This document shows, in pieces, positions 7,968 through 17,569 of a stretch of 64,000 bases of DNA. The stretch is from assembly GCF_024347375.1 (NCBI RefSeq), contig NZ_AP025470.1, positions 2,604,001-2,668,000 of the forward strand, in the 5' to 3' direction. The translations under genes were made by a program, and so were the position numbers. The notes under the pieces were generated by a model that was given only the letters and a program-made list of their open reading frames with translations, did no database searches and was not told where the DNA came from. This DNA comes from Vibrio coralliirubri. Lineage in GTDB: Bacteria > Pseudomonadota > Gammaproteobacteria > Enterobacterales > Vibrionaceae. The first letter of the stretch is position 1, and each line of letters opens with the position of its first letter.

Positions 7968-8006
7968 GTTTATTCATTCTATTAGTCAGCCACTAACGAG
8001 AACAAA

Positions 8007-8327
8007 TTACTCTGGCTTCTGCTTCGCTTCAAATGCCGCGAGTTGTTCAGGCGTCGCTTTTGGTTGATGGTTTTGTTTCCACTCATCGTAAGTCATGCCG
8101 TATACACGCTCACGAGCGTCATCGATATCCAAGTCTAAGCCTTGTTGCTCTGCTTCCGCTTTGTACCATTTACTGAAACAGTTTCGGCAGAAGCCAGCCA
8201 AGATCATCAGGTCGATGTTCTGCACATCTTTATTGTTATCTAGGTGTGCTAGCAGGCGACGAAAGGTTGCTGCATCCAGCTTATCTTGTTCTTCTTGAGA
8301 AAGATCTTTGTATTTAAATTCAGCCAC
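8007..8327 (-). CDS. DUF1244 family protein
   Basis: Conserved 106-residue soluble protein of the DUF1244 family. Recognisable by AATFRRLLAHLDNN, MILAGFCRNCFSKWY with two closely spaced cysteines, and YGMTYDEWK. Function is not established. It is predicted cytoplasmic, mostly helical and acidic. The ribosome binding site AAGGAAAGTAAAGTGGC-type purine stretch precedes the ATG at 8327. An IS3-family element lies directly upstream, separating it from the efflux genes. Confidence 0.85.
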   Translation of the reverse strand: MAEFKYKDLSQEEQDKLDAATFRRLLAHLDNNKDVQNIDLMILAGFCRNCFSKWYKAEAEQQGLDLDIDDARERVYGMTYDEWKQNHQPKATPEQLAAFEAKQKPE

Positions 8328-8432
8328 TTTACTTTCCTTTATTCGATTTATTGTATTAATTCGTTGAGCTCTGTTTGTTATACAAAAAAAGCCTGCAATT
8401 CTGAAGTGACCCCGTAAAGTTGGACATTTCTG

Positions 8433-9218
8433 TTAAGCGGCTTTCAAGGCCTGAGTTCGATATTCTATCGGAGTCAGGCCTTTTAGTTTCACTTTTATAC
8501 GTTTGGTATTGTAGTACTCGATGTATTCTTTAATCTGCTCTATCAGAGCATCTGCATCTTCAAAGCTTTGGTTGTGATACATCTCGGTTTTGAGTAAAGC
8601 AAAAAAGTTTTCAGCAACAGCATTATCCAAGCAGTTACCTTTTCTCGACATGCTTTGCGTTAACCCACTCTCCGCTACCTTTTTCTGATACTGTCGATGG
8701 CGATATTGCCAACCTTGATCGCTATGTATAATTGGCTTTGAGTTGGGTTTAAGCGTTGATATAGCTTCCGTCAGCATATCTGTGACAAGCGGCAAGCAGG
8801 CATTTTTGGCCACTCTATAAGCAACCACCTCCTGAGTAAACAAGTCGACAACGGGAGATAAGTATACTTTCTGCTCTTTGACTTTGAACTCCGTGACATC
8901 AGTTACCCACTTTTCATCGGGTTGAGTCGCACTAAAATCTCTTTCAAGAACGTTGGGAGCAGCTTTTCCTGACTCTCCTCGGTATGAACGATACTTTTTA
9001 ATCCTGACCGTCGATTTAAGGTTGAGCTGAGCCATAAGCCTTTGAACCGTTTTGTGATTAAGCACGAACCCCTGATTCTTTAGTTCCAAGTGAATACGGC
9101 GGTAGCCGTATCGCCCCTTATGTTCATGATAAATTGACTTTATCAACCGCAGCTCACGTTCGTAGCTATTTTGGCGCTTGCTCGTTTGAGCCTGATAATA
9201 AAAGACACTTTTTGCCAA
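8433..9218 (-). CDS. IS3-family transposase OrfB (integrase core)
   Basis: Catalytic part of the transposase. DDE residues are visible as D in WVTDVTEF, D in IHSDQGWQY and E in NAVAENFFALLKTE. The N-terminal KGRYGYRRIHLEL motif is the IS3/IS150 HTH_21 region. The reading frame is open upstream of this ATG to the slippery run in orfA (residues KEKAVIALTLKGKYPLKHLL), so the working protein is expected to be an OrfAB fusion made by -1 frameshifting rather than OrfB alone. Length from the ATG is 261 residues. Confidence 0.92.
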   Translation of the reverse strand: MAKSVFYYQAQTSKRQNSYERELRLIKSIYHEHKGRYGYRRIHLELKNQGFVLNHKTVQRLMAQLNLKSTVRIKKYRSYRGESGKAAPNVLERDFSATQPDEKWVTDVTEFKVKEQKVYLSPVVDLFTQEVVAYRVAKNACLPLVTDMLTEAISTLKPNSKPIIHSDQGWQYRHRQYQKKVAESGLTQSMSRKGNCLDNAVAENFFALLKTEMYHNQSFEDADALIEQIKEYIEYYNTKRIKVKLKGLTPIEYRTQALKAA

Positions 9219-9271
9219 CTGTAGAGTGTGCAGTAAGTGCTTTAATGGGTACTTGCCTTTAAGAGTTAGAG

Positions 9272-9781
9272 CTATGACCGCTTTTTCTTTGTTCGACGGT
9301 TTTTTTTCTGCTCCAACTCTTCCAACTTTTTTAGAACGGCATTCTCGGTTCGTAAGTAGACCAACTCCTCTTTTAGCTCCTCAAGTGTCATTTCATTATC
9401 AGGCTTAGTGGTACGTTGAGGTTGCTGTTTCATTGAGGGTCTTCCTTTCTGGCGCATTTCGAGCCCCTTGATACCGAGCTCATTAAATCGTTTAAGCCAG
9501 ACAGAGAGTATTCCAGGGGATGAGAGGTTTAATACAGCGCTAGTGTGCGTGAGAGACCATTCATTCGTCCACATTAAATTCAATGCTTTTCGTTTTGTTT
9601 GAGCAGTCGCGGCATGATTAGTTGGTAAAAATGAATCAGTACCATGGATGGCAAAGACTTGAGCCCAATACCGTATCTGCCTTGAAGAAATTGAATATTG
9701 TTTTGCTAAGTAGAGAGATGACGTGCCATCTAAGTATTGCTTAGCAATGATACATTTTAGCTCTCGGCTATATTTGGACAT
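9272..9781 (-). CDS. IS3-family OrfA (DNA-binding protein)
   Basis: 169-residue helix-turn-helix protein that recognises the IS ends. It starts MSKYSRELKCIIAKQYLDG at 9781; the open frame continues upstream past the IS terminus but that part is chromosomal. Two helix-turn-helix segments (YLAKQYSISSRQIRYW and TSAVLNLSSPGILSVWLKRF) precede a leucine-zipper-like end LRTENAVLKKLEELEQ. Eight consecutive A residues on the minus strand (9300-9307), followed by C, give an A-AAA-AAC slippery site; a -1 slip there joins it to the orfB frame. Confidence 0.88.
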   Translation of the reverse strand: MSKYSRELKCIIAKQYLDGTSSLYLAKQYSISSRQIRYWAQVFAIHGTDSFLPTNHAATAQTKRKALNLMWTNEWSLTHTSAVLNLSSPGILSVWLKRFNELGIKGLEMRQKGRPSMKQQPQRTTKPDNEMTLEELKEELVYLRTENAVLKKLEELEQKKNRRTKKKRS

Positions 9782-9897
9782 AAAAAGACCCCCAATAATT
9801 GGTGTCCAACTATTGGGGGTCAGTTCATTCGCTAGGAGCAAACGCAGGCTTTTCAATATTGTTACACTATTCCGTGTTCATTAATCGTGCGTGTTCA

Positions 9898-12800
9898 TTA
9901 ACCGTGAGAGGTTCTTCCCACGTTGTCATGGCTAAGCTCTTTATTAAGCTCCGCTTCCACGTGACCTGGAGAGCGTGTTGAGCCAGAAATCAGTCGGTAC
10001 ATCGCAGGGATAACGAACAGAGTAACCAATGTCGCGAAGCCCATACCGAAGAAGATAACCGTACCCACAGCCACTCGGCTTTCATAGCCTGCGCCCGTTG
10101 AAGTAATCAATGGAATTGCGCCAGCTAGCGTCGTAAATGCCGTCATCATGATTGGACGTAAGCGTCGAGCCGAAGCATCAATGATCGCCTTTTCAAACTC
10201 AATACCACGGTCACGAAGTTGGTTAGCAAACTCCACGATCAAGATACCGTTTTTGGTTACCATACCGATCAACATGATCATACCAATCTGGCTGTACACG
10301 TTGAGGCCTTGACTCATCAGTACTAAGCCTAAGAAGCCACCAAAGATACCCATAGGTACGGTGAACATCACCACCAGCGGGTTAATGAAGCTTTCAAACT
10401 GCGCGGCCAGTACCAAATACGCGACCAGCATTGCTAGAGCAAATACCACTAGGATACTTGATTGGTTCTCTTTGAAGTCTTTTGACTCGCCAGAGTAGCT
10501 CACTGAAATATCACCCGGTAACTGTTCAATCGCTTGTTCATCAAGGAAATCGAGCGCGTCACCTAGCGTGTAACCTTCCATTAGGTTCGCCTTGATGGTC
10601 ACCGATTTCTGCTTGTTGTAGTGCGACAAACGAATCGATGATGCCACTTCTTCAATGTGCGTCAGCGTATCGAGTGTAACCAGCTCACCAGATTGAGTTC
10701 GCATGTAGATTTGGCTTAGGTCGTTCGCGTTGTTGAAGCTGTTTTCATCACCACGCAGATACACGTCGTACTCTTCACCACGATCAACGAAGGTCGTTTC
10801 ACTGCGGCCGCCAAGCATGATTTCTAACGTATCTGAGATGTCTGAGACGCTAACACCTAGCTCTGCTGCACGCTGCTTATCTACGGTTACCAATAGCTCT
10901 GGTGTTTTCTCAGAGTAATCGATGTCCGCACCTTCCATCATTGGAGAATCTTCAGCCGCTTGCTTTAAGAGCTCTGCCCACTTCTGAAGTTCAGAGTAAT
11001 CAGAACCGCCAAGTACGAATTGAACTGGCTCACTTGAACCACCTTTGAAGCCCGGCATGAACGGGAATACACGCACATCTGGAATGCCGTTCAACGATTT
11101 ACGAACTTCGTTCAACGCTTCTTGTGCGGTAACGTCACGCTCATCCCAATCTTCTAGGATCATGATTACAAAGCCCGTTTGGTCGCCCGCATTACCACCA
11201 AACGCTGGTGATTGAATACTGAATGACTTCAAGAAGCCTTGACCAAGCAATGGCATTAGACGCTCTTCAACGATGTCCATGTTGGCAGACATACGGTTGT
11301 AACTGGTTGCATCGGCACCACGAACAAACGCAAAGATAACACCACGGTCTTCTTGTGGCGTCAGTTGCGACGGCACTTGTTGCATCAAGCCATAACTACC
11401 GCCCATACACGCGATAATGATGATTGGAGCCGCCCAACGCCAGTTTAGAGCACGGCGCAATACCGATCGGTATCCAGATTCAAGTTTGCCAAATACGCGC
11501 TCGACAAACAGGTTGAAACGGCTTGGTTTAACGTTCGCTTTTAGGATTTTACTGCTTAACACTGGCGTCAATGTTAATGCGACTAGCGACGAGAAGATCA
11601 CCGACATAGCAAGCAATACAGAGAACTCGGTAAATAACAGACCAACCATGCCGTCCATGAACGAGATTGGTAGGAATACCATTACCAATACAAGCGTTGT
11701 TGCGATTACCGCGAAGCCTACTTCACGAGTACCTTTATAGGCAGCAAGCAACGGTGACTCACCACGTTCAATATGGTGGAAAATGTTCTCAACCACCACG
11801 ATCGCATCATCTACCACCAAACCAATCGACAGGATAAGTGCCATCAGGGTAATCAGGTTGATAGAAAAACCGAAGTAGTACGCGGCAATAAACGACGAGA
11901 TCAGAGATACAGGTACGGTTACCGCTGGAATAAGTGTTGCACGTGCTTGACCAATAAAGATGTAAAGCACAAGGATAACCAAGCCACCCGTGATAAAGAG
12001 CGTGCTGTAAACCTCTGAAATAGAACGGTCGATGAATACTGTTGAGTCATAATCGACAGCTAAACGAGTACCATCTGGCAAGAACTTTTGAATTGCTTCG
12101 ACTTCTTTATGGACTAAGTCAGCCACCTCAAGTGGGTTCGCATCTGACTGAGGCACAATACCCATACTTACGTTAACAACGCCGTCACTCTTAAAGGTCG
12201 AGTTCTCGTTTTCTGCGCCAATGTAAACATCCGCTACGTCTTTTAAGTAGATAGGTGTGTTATCAGAGGCACGTTTAACGACTAGGTATTCGAAATCTTC
12301 CGCTTCAGTGTAAGAACGAGCAGTACGAACCGACATCACAATCGCATCGTTACGTACTTCACCACCTGGGCTTTCAATGTTCTCACTGTTCAACGCAGAA
12401 GTGATGTCCGAGGTAGTAACACCACGACCCGCCATCTGCGCAGGTTTCAGCTTCACGTACATTACTTTGTACAAGCCACCTGAGATATCCACTGAGCTGA
12501 CGCCCGAGATCAAACTAAAGCGGTCAATCAACACACGTTCGGTGTAGTCGGTTAACTGCGTTCGGTCCATCTCCGTCGAACTTAAGTTGATGTAGACCGA
12601 AGCTTCACCACTACCATTGTTCTTATAAACAATTGGGTCGTCGGCTTCATCGGGCAATGAACGCTGCGCACGAGCTACGGCGTCACGAACATCACTCACA
12701 CCGGTATTGAGGTCGTAACCAAGCTCAAAAGTAATCGTGATACGCGACATACCGTTACGCGTTGTGGATTCGATCTCATCGATACCACTAATACCGGATA

Positions 12801-13011
12801 ACTGGTCTTCAAGATTGGAGGTTATTTGGCTTTCAATGATGGTGGCAGACGCACCCTCATAACGAGTACTGATCGATACCACCGGGCTTTCAATATCTGG
12901 CATCTCACGAACTGCGAGCTTATTGAAAGAGACAATACCAAACACAACCAATAGTAGGCTCAATACGACGGCCGCTACTGGTCTCTTTACAGAAACATCA
13001 GATAACAACAT
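9898..13011 (-). CDS. RND efflux transporter permease (HAE1/AcrB-like)
   Basis: Inner membrane proton-driven pump subunit of a tripartite multidrug efflux system. The 1037-residue length and layout are standard for the family: a first membrane helix (VAAVVLSLLLVVFGIVSF), two large periplasmic loops, TM4 with the proton-relay aspartates in GLVVDDAIVVVEN, and TM10 with lysine in MVTKNGILIVEF. Its ATG overlaps the adaptor stop by one base (TAATG), so the two are coupled. No outer membrane factor gene is adjacent, suggesting use of a TolC encoded elsewhere. Which of the Vibrio Vex systems it equals cannot be decided here. Confidence 0.93.
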   Translation of the reverse strand: MLLSDVSVKRPVAAVVLSLLLVVFGIVSFNKLAVREMPDIESPVVSISTRYEGASATIIESQITSNLEDQLSGISGIDEIESTTRNGMSRITITFELGYDLNTGVSDVRDAVARAQRSLPDEADDPIVYKNNGSGEASVYINLSSTEMDRTQLTDYTERVLIDRFSLISGVSSVDISGGLYKVMYVKLKPAQMAGRGVTTSDITSALNSENIESPGGEVRNDAIVMSVRTARSYTEAEDFEYLVVKRASDNTPIYLKDVADVYIGAENENSTFKSDGVVNVSMGIVPQSDANPLEVADLVHKEVEAIQKFLPDGTRLAVDYDSTVFIDRSISEVYSTLFITGGLVILVLYIFIGQARATLIPAVTVPVSLISSFIAAYYFGFSINLITLMALILSIGLVVDDAIVVVENIFHHIERGESPLLAAYKGTREVGFAVIATTLVLVMVFLPISFMDGMVGLLFTEFSVLLAMSVIFSSLVALTLTPVLSSKILKANVKPSRFNLFVERVFGKLESGYRSVLRRALNWRWAAPIIIIACMGGSYGLMQQVPSQLTPQEDRGVIFAFVRGADATSYNRMSANMDIVEERLMPLLGQGFLKSFSIQSPAFGGNAGDQTGFVIMILEDWDERDVTAQEALNEVRKSLNGIPDVRVFPFMPGFKGGSSEPVQFVLGGSDYSELQKWAELLKQAAEDSPMMEGADIDYSEKTPELLVTVDKQRAAELGVSVSDISDTLEIMLGGRSETTFVDRGEEYDVYLRGDENSFNNANDLSQIYMRTQSGELVTLDTLTHIEEVASSIRLSHYNKQKSVTIKANLMEGYTLGDALDFLDEQAIEQLPGDISVSYSGESKDFKENQSSILVVFALAMLVAYLVLAAQFESFINPLVVMFTVPMGIFGGFLGLVLMSQGLNVYSQIGMIMLIGMVTKNGILIVEFANQLRDRGIEFEKAIIDASARRLRPIMMTAFTTLAGAIPLITSTGAGYESRVAVGTVIFFGMGFATLVTLFVIPAMYRLISGSTRSPGHVEAELNKELSHDNVGRTSHG

Positions 13012-14087
13012 TAGTTAGCGCCTTCTTGTACTTTTCTATCACTTGCTGCATCAGCTGGGCGATTAACGGTAAGCTCTTGAACCAAGACGCCGTCACGCAT
13101 GTTCACGATACCTTGCACCACGATCTTCTGGCCAATTTCGATGCCTTTGTCGATCACGACTTCGTTATCAATACGTGCCCCAAGGAAAACTTCTGTACGA
13201 GTTGCTTTGTTATCTTCGTCGATAACATAAACGAAACGCTTCGTACCTGAATACTCAAGCGCTTGAACGGGAATAATTGGCGCTTCCACTGGTGGGAAGT
13301 CCATATCCGCTGCCACTAGCATGCCTGGCTTTAGATAATCATTATTGTTGTCGAAGTGAATTCGAACTCGAAGGTTCAAGGTTTCAGCGTTAATACGTGA
13401 ATCAATGCCAACGACAGTACCAGTGAACTGAGTGTCGCCCCATGCGCTAGTGCGAGCCGTTACTTTCATACCTTTAGACAGTTTAGAAAGGTAGCGCTCC
13501 GGGATCTGCAGATCTAATTGCATTACAGATAGGTCGTCTAGGGTCACGAGTTCAGTACCTGCTGTCACCATTTTACCGCGGCTAAAGTCGATAAAACCAA
13601 CAGTGCCCGAGAATGGCGCGCTGATGTGAAGATCTTTCAGGTTGGCATTTGCAGCAGCTAAACGAGCATTGGCGATCTCTACGTTCGTTTTCTGAGCGTC
13701 AATTTCCGTTTGCGTGATCGCGTTACGTTTCACTAGGCGTTGAAATTCCGCTAGCTTACGTTGCTCGTCTTTTAGATAAGCTTGAGCCTCTGCAACCGCC
13801 GCTTTCGCTTTGTCGTCATCAAGCTGAACCAACATCTGCCCTTTAGTGACATCTTGATTGGCTTTAATGTTGATAGAATCCACTCTGCCAGCCACTTCAG
13901 AAGTGATCATTACCGATTGCTCGGCTTCTAACTTACCGACCAACGAAAGAGATTGGCTAACTTGGTGAATATCAACCTGCTCAGTAACAACAGTGACAGT
14001 GCTAGGGCCCATACGTTTAGCAAGTACGGCTGGAGACGCCATAAGAATAGACAAGCTAAGCAGGGTTAAAACAGATTTATGCTTCAT
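13011..14087 (-). CDS. RND efflux periplasmic adaptor (membrane fusion protein)
   Basis: Adaptor that links the RND pump to an outer membrane channel. From the ATG at 14087 the product has 358 residues, starting with a signal sequence MKHKSVLTLLSLSILMASPA cleaved after VLA. The biotinyl-lipoyl halves are visible (SVMITSEVAGRVDSI and LKDLHISAPFSGTVGFI), flanking an alpha-helical hairpin (about 95-145), then beta-barrel and membrane-proximal domains. The frame is open 10 codons further upstream, but that extension lies in a dispersed repeat element, so I reject it. It is the first gene of the two-gene efflux operon. Confidence 0.92.
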   Translation of the reverse strand: MKHKSVLTLLSLSILMASPAVLAKRMGPSTVTVVTEQVDIHQVSQSLSLVGKLEAEQSVMITSEVAGRVDSINIKANQDVTKGQMLVQLDDDKAKAAVAEAQAYLKDEQRKLAEFQRLVKRNAITQTEIDAQKTNVEIANARLAAANANLKDLHISAPFSGTVGFIDFSRGKMVTAGTELVTLDDLSVMQLDLQIPERYLSKLSKGMKVTARTSAWGDTQFTGTVVGIDSRINAETLNLRVRIHFDNNNDYLKPGMLVAADMDFPPVEAPIIPVQALEYSGTKRFVYVIDEDNKATRTEVFLGARIDNEVVIDKGIEIGQKIVVQGIVNMRDGVLVQELTVNRPADAASDRKVQEGAN

Positions 14088-14111
14088 AATAATGGTCTGC
14101 AAGTAAGTTTG

Positions 14112-14283
14112 TACCAATCACAGTGAGTAAGTGGTCAGAAATAGCTTAGGGAAAAGCTTGAGAACAAGGCAGCTCTTTTCAACAGATAGTTTCGATAAGT
14201 AGTTATTCTACAATCAAAATATCTGACGCTGTTCTCGAGCATTTTAGCAAGCTAAGATGACACGTTATTTACTACGATTGGTA
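14112..14283. repeat. Dispersed palindromic repeat, copy 1
   Basis: A 172-bp element bounded by TACCAATC at 14112 and GATTGGTA at 14283, with longer imperfect terminal inverted repeats. It is about 80 percent alike by eye to copy 2 at 33247-33406, sharing AGCTTGAGAACAAGGCAG and GATAAGTAGTTATTCTACAA. It has no coding capacity and looks like a non-autonomous MITE-like or REP-like repeat. It lies between the adaptor gene and the tRNA array. Confidence 0.8.
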
Positions 14284-14546
14284 TTATTATCTATAAATGA
14301 AATTAACCGTATTCTATCAACTGATGAATGCTGTAACGTCAAGAAGTGTAAATCTAGATTAAATTCCATTTACGTTTCATCATGTTTTAGACACATTGAA
14401 CACAATACAGAAAGCCAGTCACCTCAAGGTGTTACCTATCAGTACGTAAACCTTAGTACAGATGTTCACTTCACGAGCAATATGCGTACTTTTCGCCATC
14501 TTTGCCCAAAAAGGCAGCATTTAACACAAAACCATAAGAAAAACCC

Positions 14547-14574
14547 TTTACAGGTTTAGCGTGTTTGCTATGAT
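14547..14574 (+). promoter_or_regulatory. Promoter of the tRNA-Tyr array
   Basis: TTTACA (14547-14552) and TATGAT (14569-14574) are 16 bases apart, followed by a GC-rich discriminator GCGCTCCGC. A GC-rich discriminator is typical of stringently controlled stable RNA promoters. Transcription would start near 14581, about 70 nt before the first tRNA. Confidence 0.75.
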
Positions 14575-14650
14575 GCGCTCCGCACTTGAGAGATGCGTTG
14601 GGAAAAACATCTCTTTAGCCTATCCATTATGAGTTAGGAAAAAACACCCT

Positions 14651-14735
<85 letters not shown>

Positions 14736-14838
14736 TATTTCTTCTTACCTCTTTTAAGAGTTAAGAGAACAACCTGATTGATGGGCTTATGGGAAAACAT
14801 CAATTTAGGCTTACTTTGTGAAGAGTAAGACACACCCT

Positions 14839-14923
<85 letters not shown>

Positions 14924-15025
14924 TATTCTTCTTAGCTCTTTTAAGAGTTAAGAGAACAACCTAGTTGATGGGCTTATGGGAAAACATCAATTTAGGCTTA
15001 CTTTGTGAAAAGTAAGACACACCCT

Positions 15026-15110
<85 letters not shown>

Positions 15111-15212
15111 TATTCTTCTTACCTCTTTTAAGAGTTAAGAGAACAACCTGATTGATGGGCTTTTGGGAAAACATCAATTTAGGCTTACTTTGTGAAGAGT
15201 AAGACACACCCT

Positions 15213-15297
<85 letters not shown>

Positions 15298-15399
15298 TAT
15301 TCTTCTTACCTCTTTTAAGAGTTAAGAGAACAACCTAGTTGATGGGCTTATGGGAAAACATCAATTTAGGCTTACTTTGTGAAAAGTAAGACACACCCT

Positions 15400-15484
<85 letters not shown>

Positions 15485-15586
15485 TATTCTTCTTACCTCT
15501 TTTAAGAGTTAAGAGAACAACCTGATTGATGGGCTTTTGGGAAAACATCAATTTAGGCTTACTTTGTGAAGAGTAAGACACACCCT

Positions 15587-15671
<85 letters not shown>

Positions 15672-15773
15672 TATTCTTCTTACCTCTTTTAAGAGTTAAG
15701 AGAACAACCTAGTTGATGGGCTTATGGGAAAACATCAATTTAGGCTTACTTTGTGAAAAGTAAGACACACCCT

Positions 15774-15858
<85 letters not shown>

Positions 15859-15881
15859 TATTCTCCTTAATTGGAAAATCG

Positions 15882-15910
15882 AAAAGCCAACTCATTGAGT
15901 TGGCTTTTTT
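15882..15910 (+). terminator. Terminator of the tRNA-Tyr array
   Basis: AAAAGCCAACTCA / TGAGTTGGCTTTTTT strong stem with T6, 24 bases after the last CCA. Confidence 0.92.
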
Positions 15911-16033
15911 CGTTTCTGAGCTTTGTCTCTTTCTAAACGTATCTTTGTAACCGTGTCTTTCTAAAACAACCCTCAACTTCCTAAACACTAACCCGCTACT
16001 ACAAATAACTAATCGAGCTAAATCATTCAAACA

Positions 16034-16189
16034 TCAGTGATCCCATACTTCAGCATGACGCTCACAAACCAGATAAGCAGCACAGCCTAAACAACTGGTC
16101 GATACATGTTCTTGGCATTCATTCGCAATTATCTGTTTCTGCTGCAAAGTAACCTCAGGCTCCAATACGGGTTCAAAGAACTTTGTCAT
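16034..16189 (-). CDS. Small cysteine-containing hypothetical protein (51 aa)
   Basis: Open frame of 51 codons beginning MTKFFEPVLEPEVTLQQ and ending ERHAEVWDH. Four cysteines lie at residues 25, 33, 36 and 42 (the middle ones as CLGC), a spacing that could bind a metal. The upstream ribosome binding site is weak (GGA about 10 nt away). The region is otherwise free of genes and the codon use looks like Vibrio coding DNA. Unrecognised; moderate confidence that it is translated. Confidence 0.45.
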   Translation of the reverse strand: MTKFFEPVLEPEVTLQQKQIIANECQEHVSTSCLGCAAYLVCERHAEVWDH

Positions 16190-16370
16190 TACTCATTACA
16201 TCCAAATAAAATCAGTTAGTTAGCCTCAGGGTAATCCAATCTTTGGATAAGTTACATCTCTTAATATTTGTCGTGATGACACACTTCCGCTACTCATGTT
16301 CTTTGTCTGTTCCGCACGTTTTCGTCATAATTTCCCTGCAGCGACTTACAGATACATATCATTCGACGCA

Positions 16371-16405
16371 AAAAAGCCCCTGCTGATTTCTCAGCAGGGG
16401 CTTTC
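16371..16405. terminator. Terminator downstream of the Tim44-like gene
   Basis: AAAGCCCCTGCTGA / TCAGCAGGGGCTTT perfect 14-bp stem with TTTC loop and an A6/T run on the minus-strand exit side. Confidence 0.9.
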
Positions 16406-16464
16406 AATTATTTGGTGTCATTCCGAATAACTACATCCTATTGATGTTGAGTTAAATTCTGGAA

Positions 16465-17373
16465 TTAACCTTGAATACCAACAATTAACCAAGGTGCATT
16501 GTTAGTTGTTAGGTCACGCTCTAGGTGCCAGATATCAGTGATATCTTCTTCAACGCCATCCGCTGTGTCACGGTAACGACCGCTAAACTGAAGGCTTAGC
16601 TGTGCTTTGCTACCATCGTGGTCTGCGCGAACGATTTCAGCATCAACGTACATTACGTCAGTGTGCTGATCACCGTCTAGCTTATTACGCTCAGCTTTTA
16701 GGTCTTCAAATAGGCTTGGAGATACGTATTCTTCAATCGTGTTTAGCTCGTTGTGATTCCATGCACCTTGCAGTGTACGGTAGTGCTCACGAGAACCGTT
16801 GATGAATGCCGCTTGATCAAAGCCCGGTGGGTAGTTATGTGGAACATCGCTTTGTGCACCAAAACCGAAACCACCAGCAGCGCCTTGTGATTGAGGTTGT
16901 GCTTGCTCGAAGTTATGAACATTTGGTTGTTGCTTAGGTTGTTCAAACTTGTTCTGACCCATGCCGCCGAATGCTGGCTGTTGGCCACGTGCATTCTGCT
17001 GATTCATTGAGCCCTGCTTCGCGCCCAACATTCCGCGTAGGAATTTAAACGCTAGGAAAGCAATCAGACCCATAATCAGAATATCCATGAACTGGATACC
17101 TTCAAATGCGCCACCAAAGAATGCAGCTAAAAGACCACCAGCAAGTAAACCACCTAGCAGACCGCCCATAAGGCCTTTCTTGCTAGAGTTAGCTGCTGTG
17201 TTCTTACCTGTTTGATCTTGACGGATCGAATTCGTGTTTTGTTGTTTTGGTGCTGGAGCCGTTTTAAAGCTTTTGCCAAATGACTTACCACCACCAAACT
17301 TTTTCGCTTCCGCGATTGGCGTCACCGCGACTGTTACCAACAGGATCGCGACTAGTGAGAAAAATCGTTTCAT
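16465..17373 (-). CDS. Tim44-like domain protein, membrane anchored
   Basis: Bacterial Tim44-domain protein of unknown exact role. The 302-residue product starts with a signal sequence (MKRFFSLVAILLVTVAVTPIAEA), followed by a basic, glycine-rich segment (KKFGGGKSFGKSFK), then two membrane segments: a glycine-rich one (GLMGGLLGGLLAGGLLAAFF) and FMDILIMGLIAFLAFKFL. A low-complexity Gln/Asn/Gly linker (about 120-170) leads to the C-terminal Tim44-like fold (AAFINGSREHYRTLQGAW to HLERDLTTNNAPWLIVGIQG). It is a single-gene unit with a strong terminator. Confidence 0.85.
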   Translation of the reverse strand: MKRFFSLVAILLVTVAVTPIAEAKKFGGGKSFGKSFKTAPAPKQQNTNSIRQDQTGKNTAANSSKKGLMGGLLGGLLAGGLLAAFFGGAFEGIQFMDILIMGLIAFLAFKFLRGMLGAKQGSMNQQNARGQQPAFGGMGQNKFEQPKQQPNVHNFEQAQPQSQGAAGGFGFGAQSDVPHNYPPGFDQAAFINGSREHYRTLQGAWNHNELNTIEEYVSPSLFEDLKAERNKLDGDQHTDVMYVDAEIVRADHDGSKAQLSLQFSGRYRDTADGVEEDITDIWHLERDLTTNNAPWLIVGIQG

Positions 17374-17569
17374 TATTATCCTTTATAGGTTTTTTATCTT
17401 TCGACACCTTAATCATACTCGTTAACAAAGAACAATGAAATATTCACCGTGTTTACACATGTATCATAATATTGCGGCTATTAATTGATTACTAAACTAG
17501 CGAAGGGATTGACGGCACTCAGGGGCAGCATTAAAATATTGAACGATGTTCATTTAATAGAAAGTACCC

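Larger units (their letters stand above)
8402..9827 (-). mobile_element. IS3-family insertion sequence (IS150-like), complete
   Basis: A 1426-bp element with imperfect terminal inverted repeats: TGAAGTGACCCCGTAAAGTT at the left and TGAACTGACCCCCAATAGTT read inward from the right, both continuing GGACA. Flanking TTC at 8399-8401 and 9828-9830 is a 3-bp target duplication, typical of the IS3 family. It encodes OrfA and OrfB in overlapping phases. Both ends and both ORFs are intact, so it may be active. Confidence 0.92.
8387..9853. other. Intergenic terminator split by the IS element
   Basis: AAAAGCCTGC at 8387-8396 and GCAGGCTTTT at 9844-9853 form a 10-bp stem once the IS and one copy of the TTC duplication are removed, restoring a bidirectional terminator with a loop of about 18 bases. 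It would have terminated the efflux operon that reads leftward from 9898. Confidence 0.7.

Noticed and set aside
9782..9856. N-terminal extension of IS orfA
   Set aside because: Lies outside the IS terminus at 9827 and has no start signal; MSKYSRELK at 9781 is the expected OrfA start.
14088..14117. 10-codon N-terminal extension of the efflux adaptor
   Set aside because: It lies partly in a dispersed repeat and would bury the signal peptide that starts at MKHKS.
14257..14559. 100-codon plus-strand ORF
   Set aside because: Begins in the dispersed repeat and ends at the tRNA promoter; composition not protein-like, no ribosome binding site.
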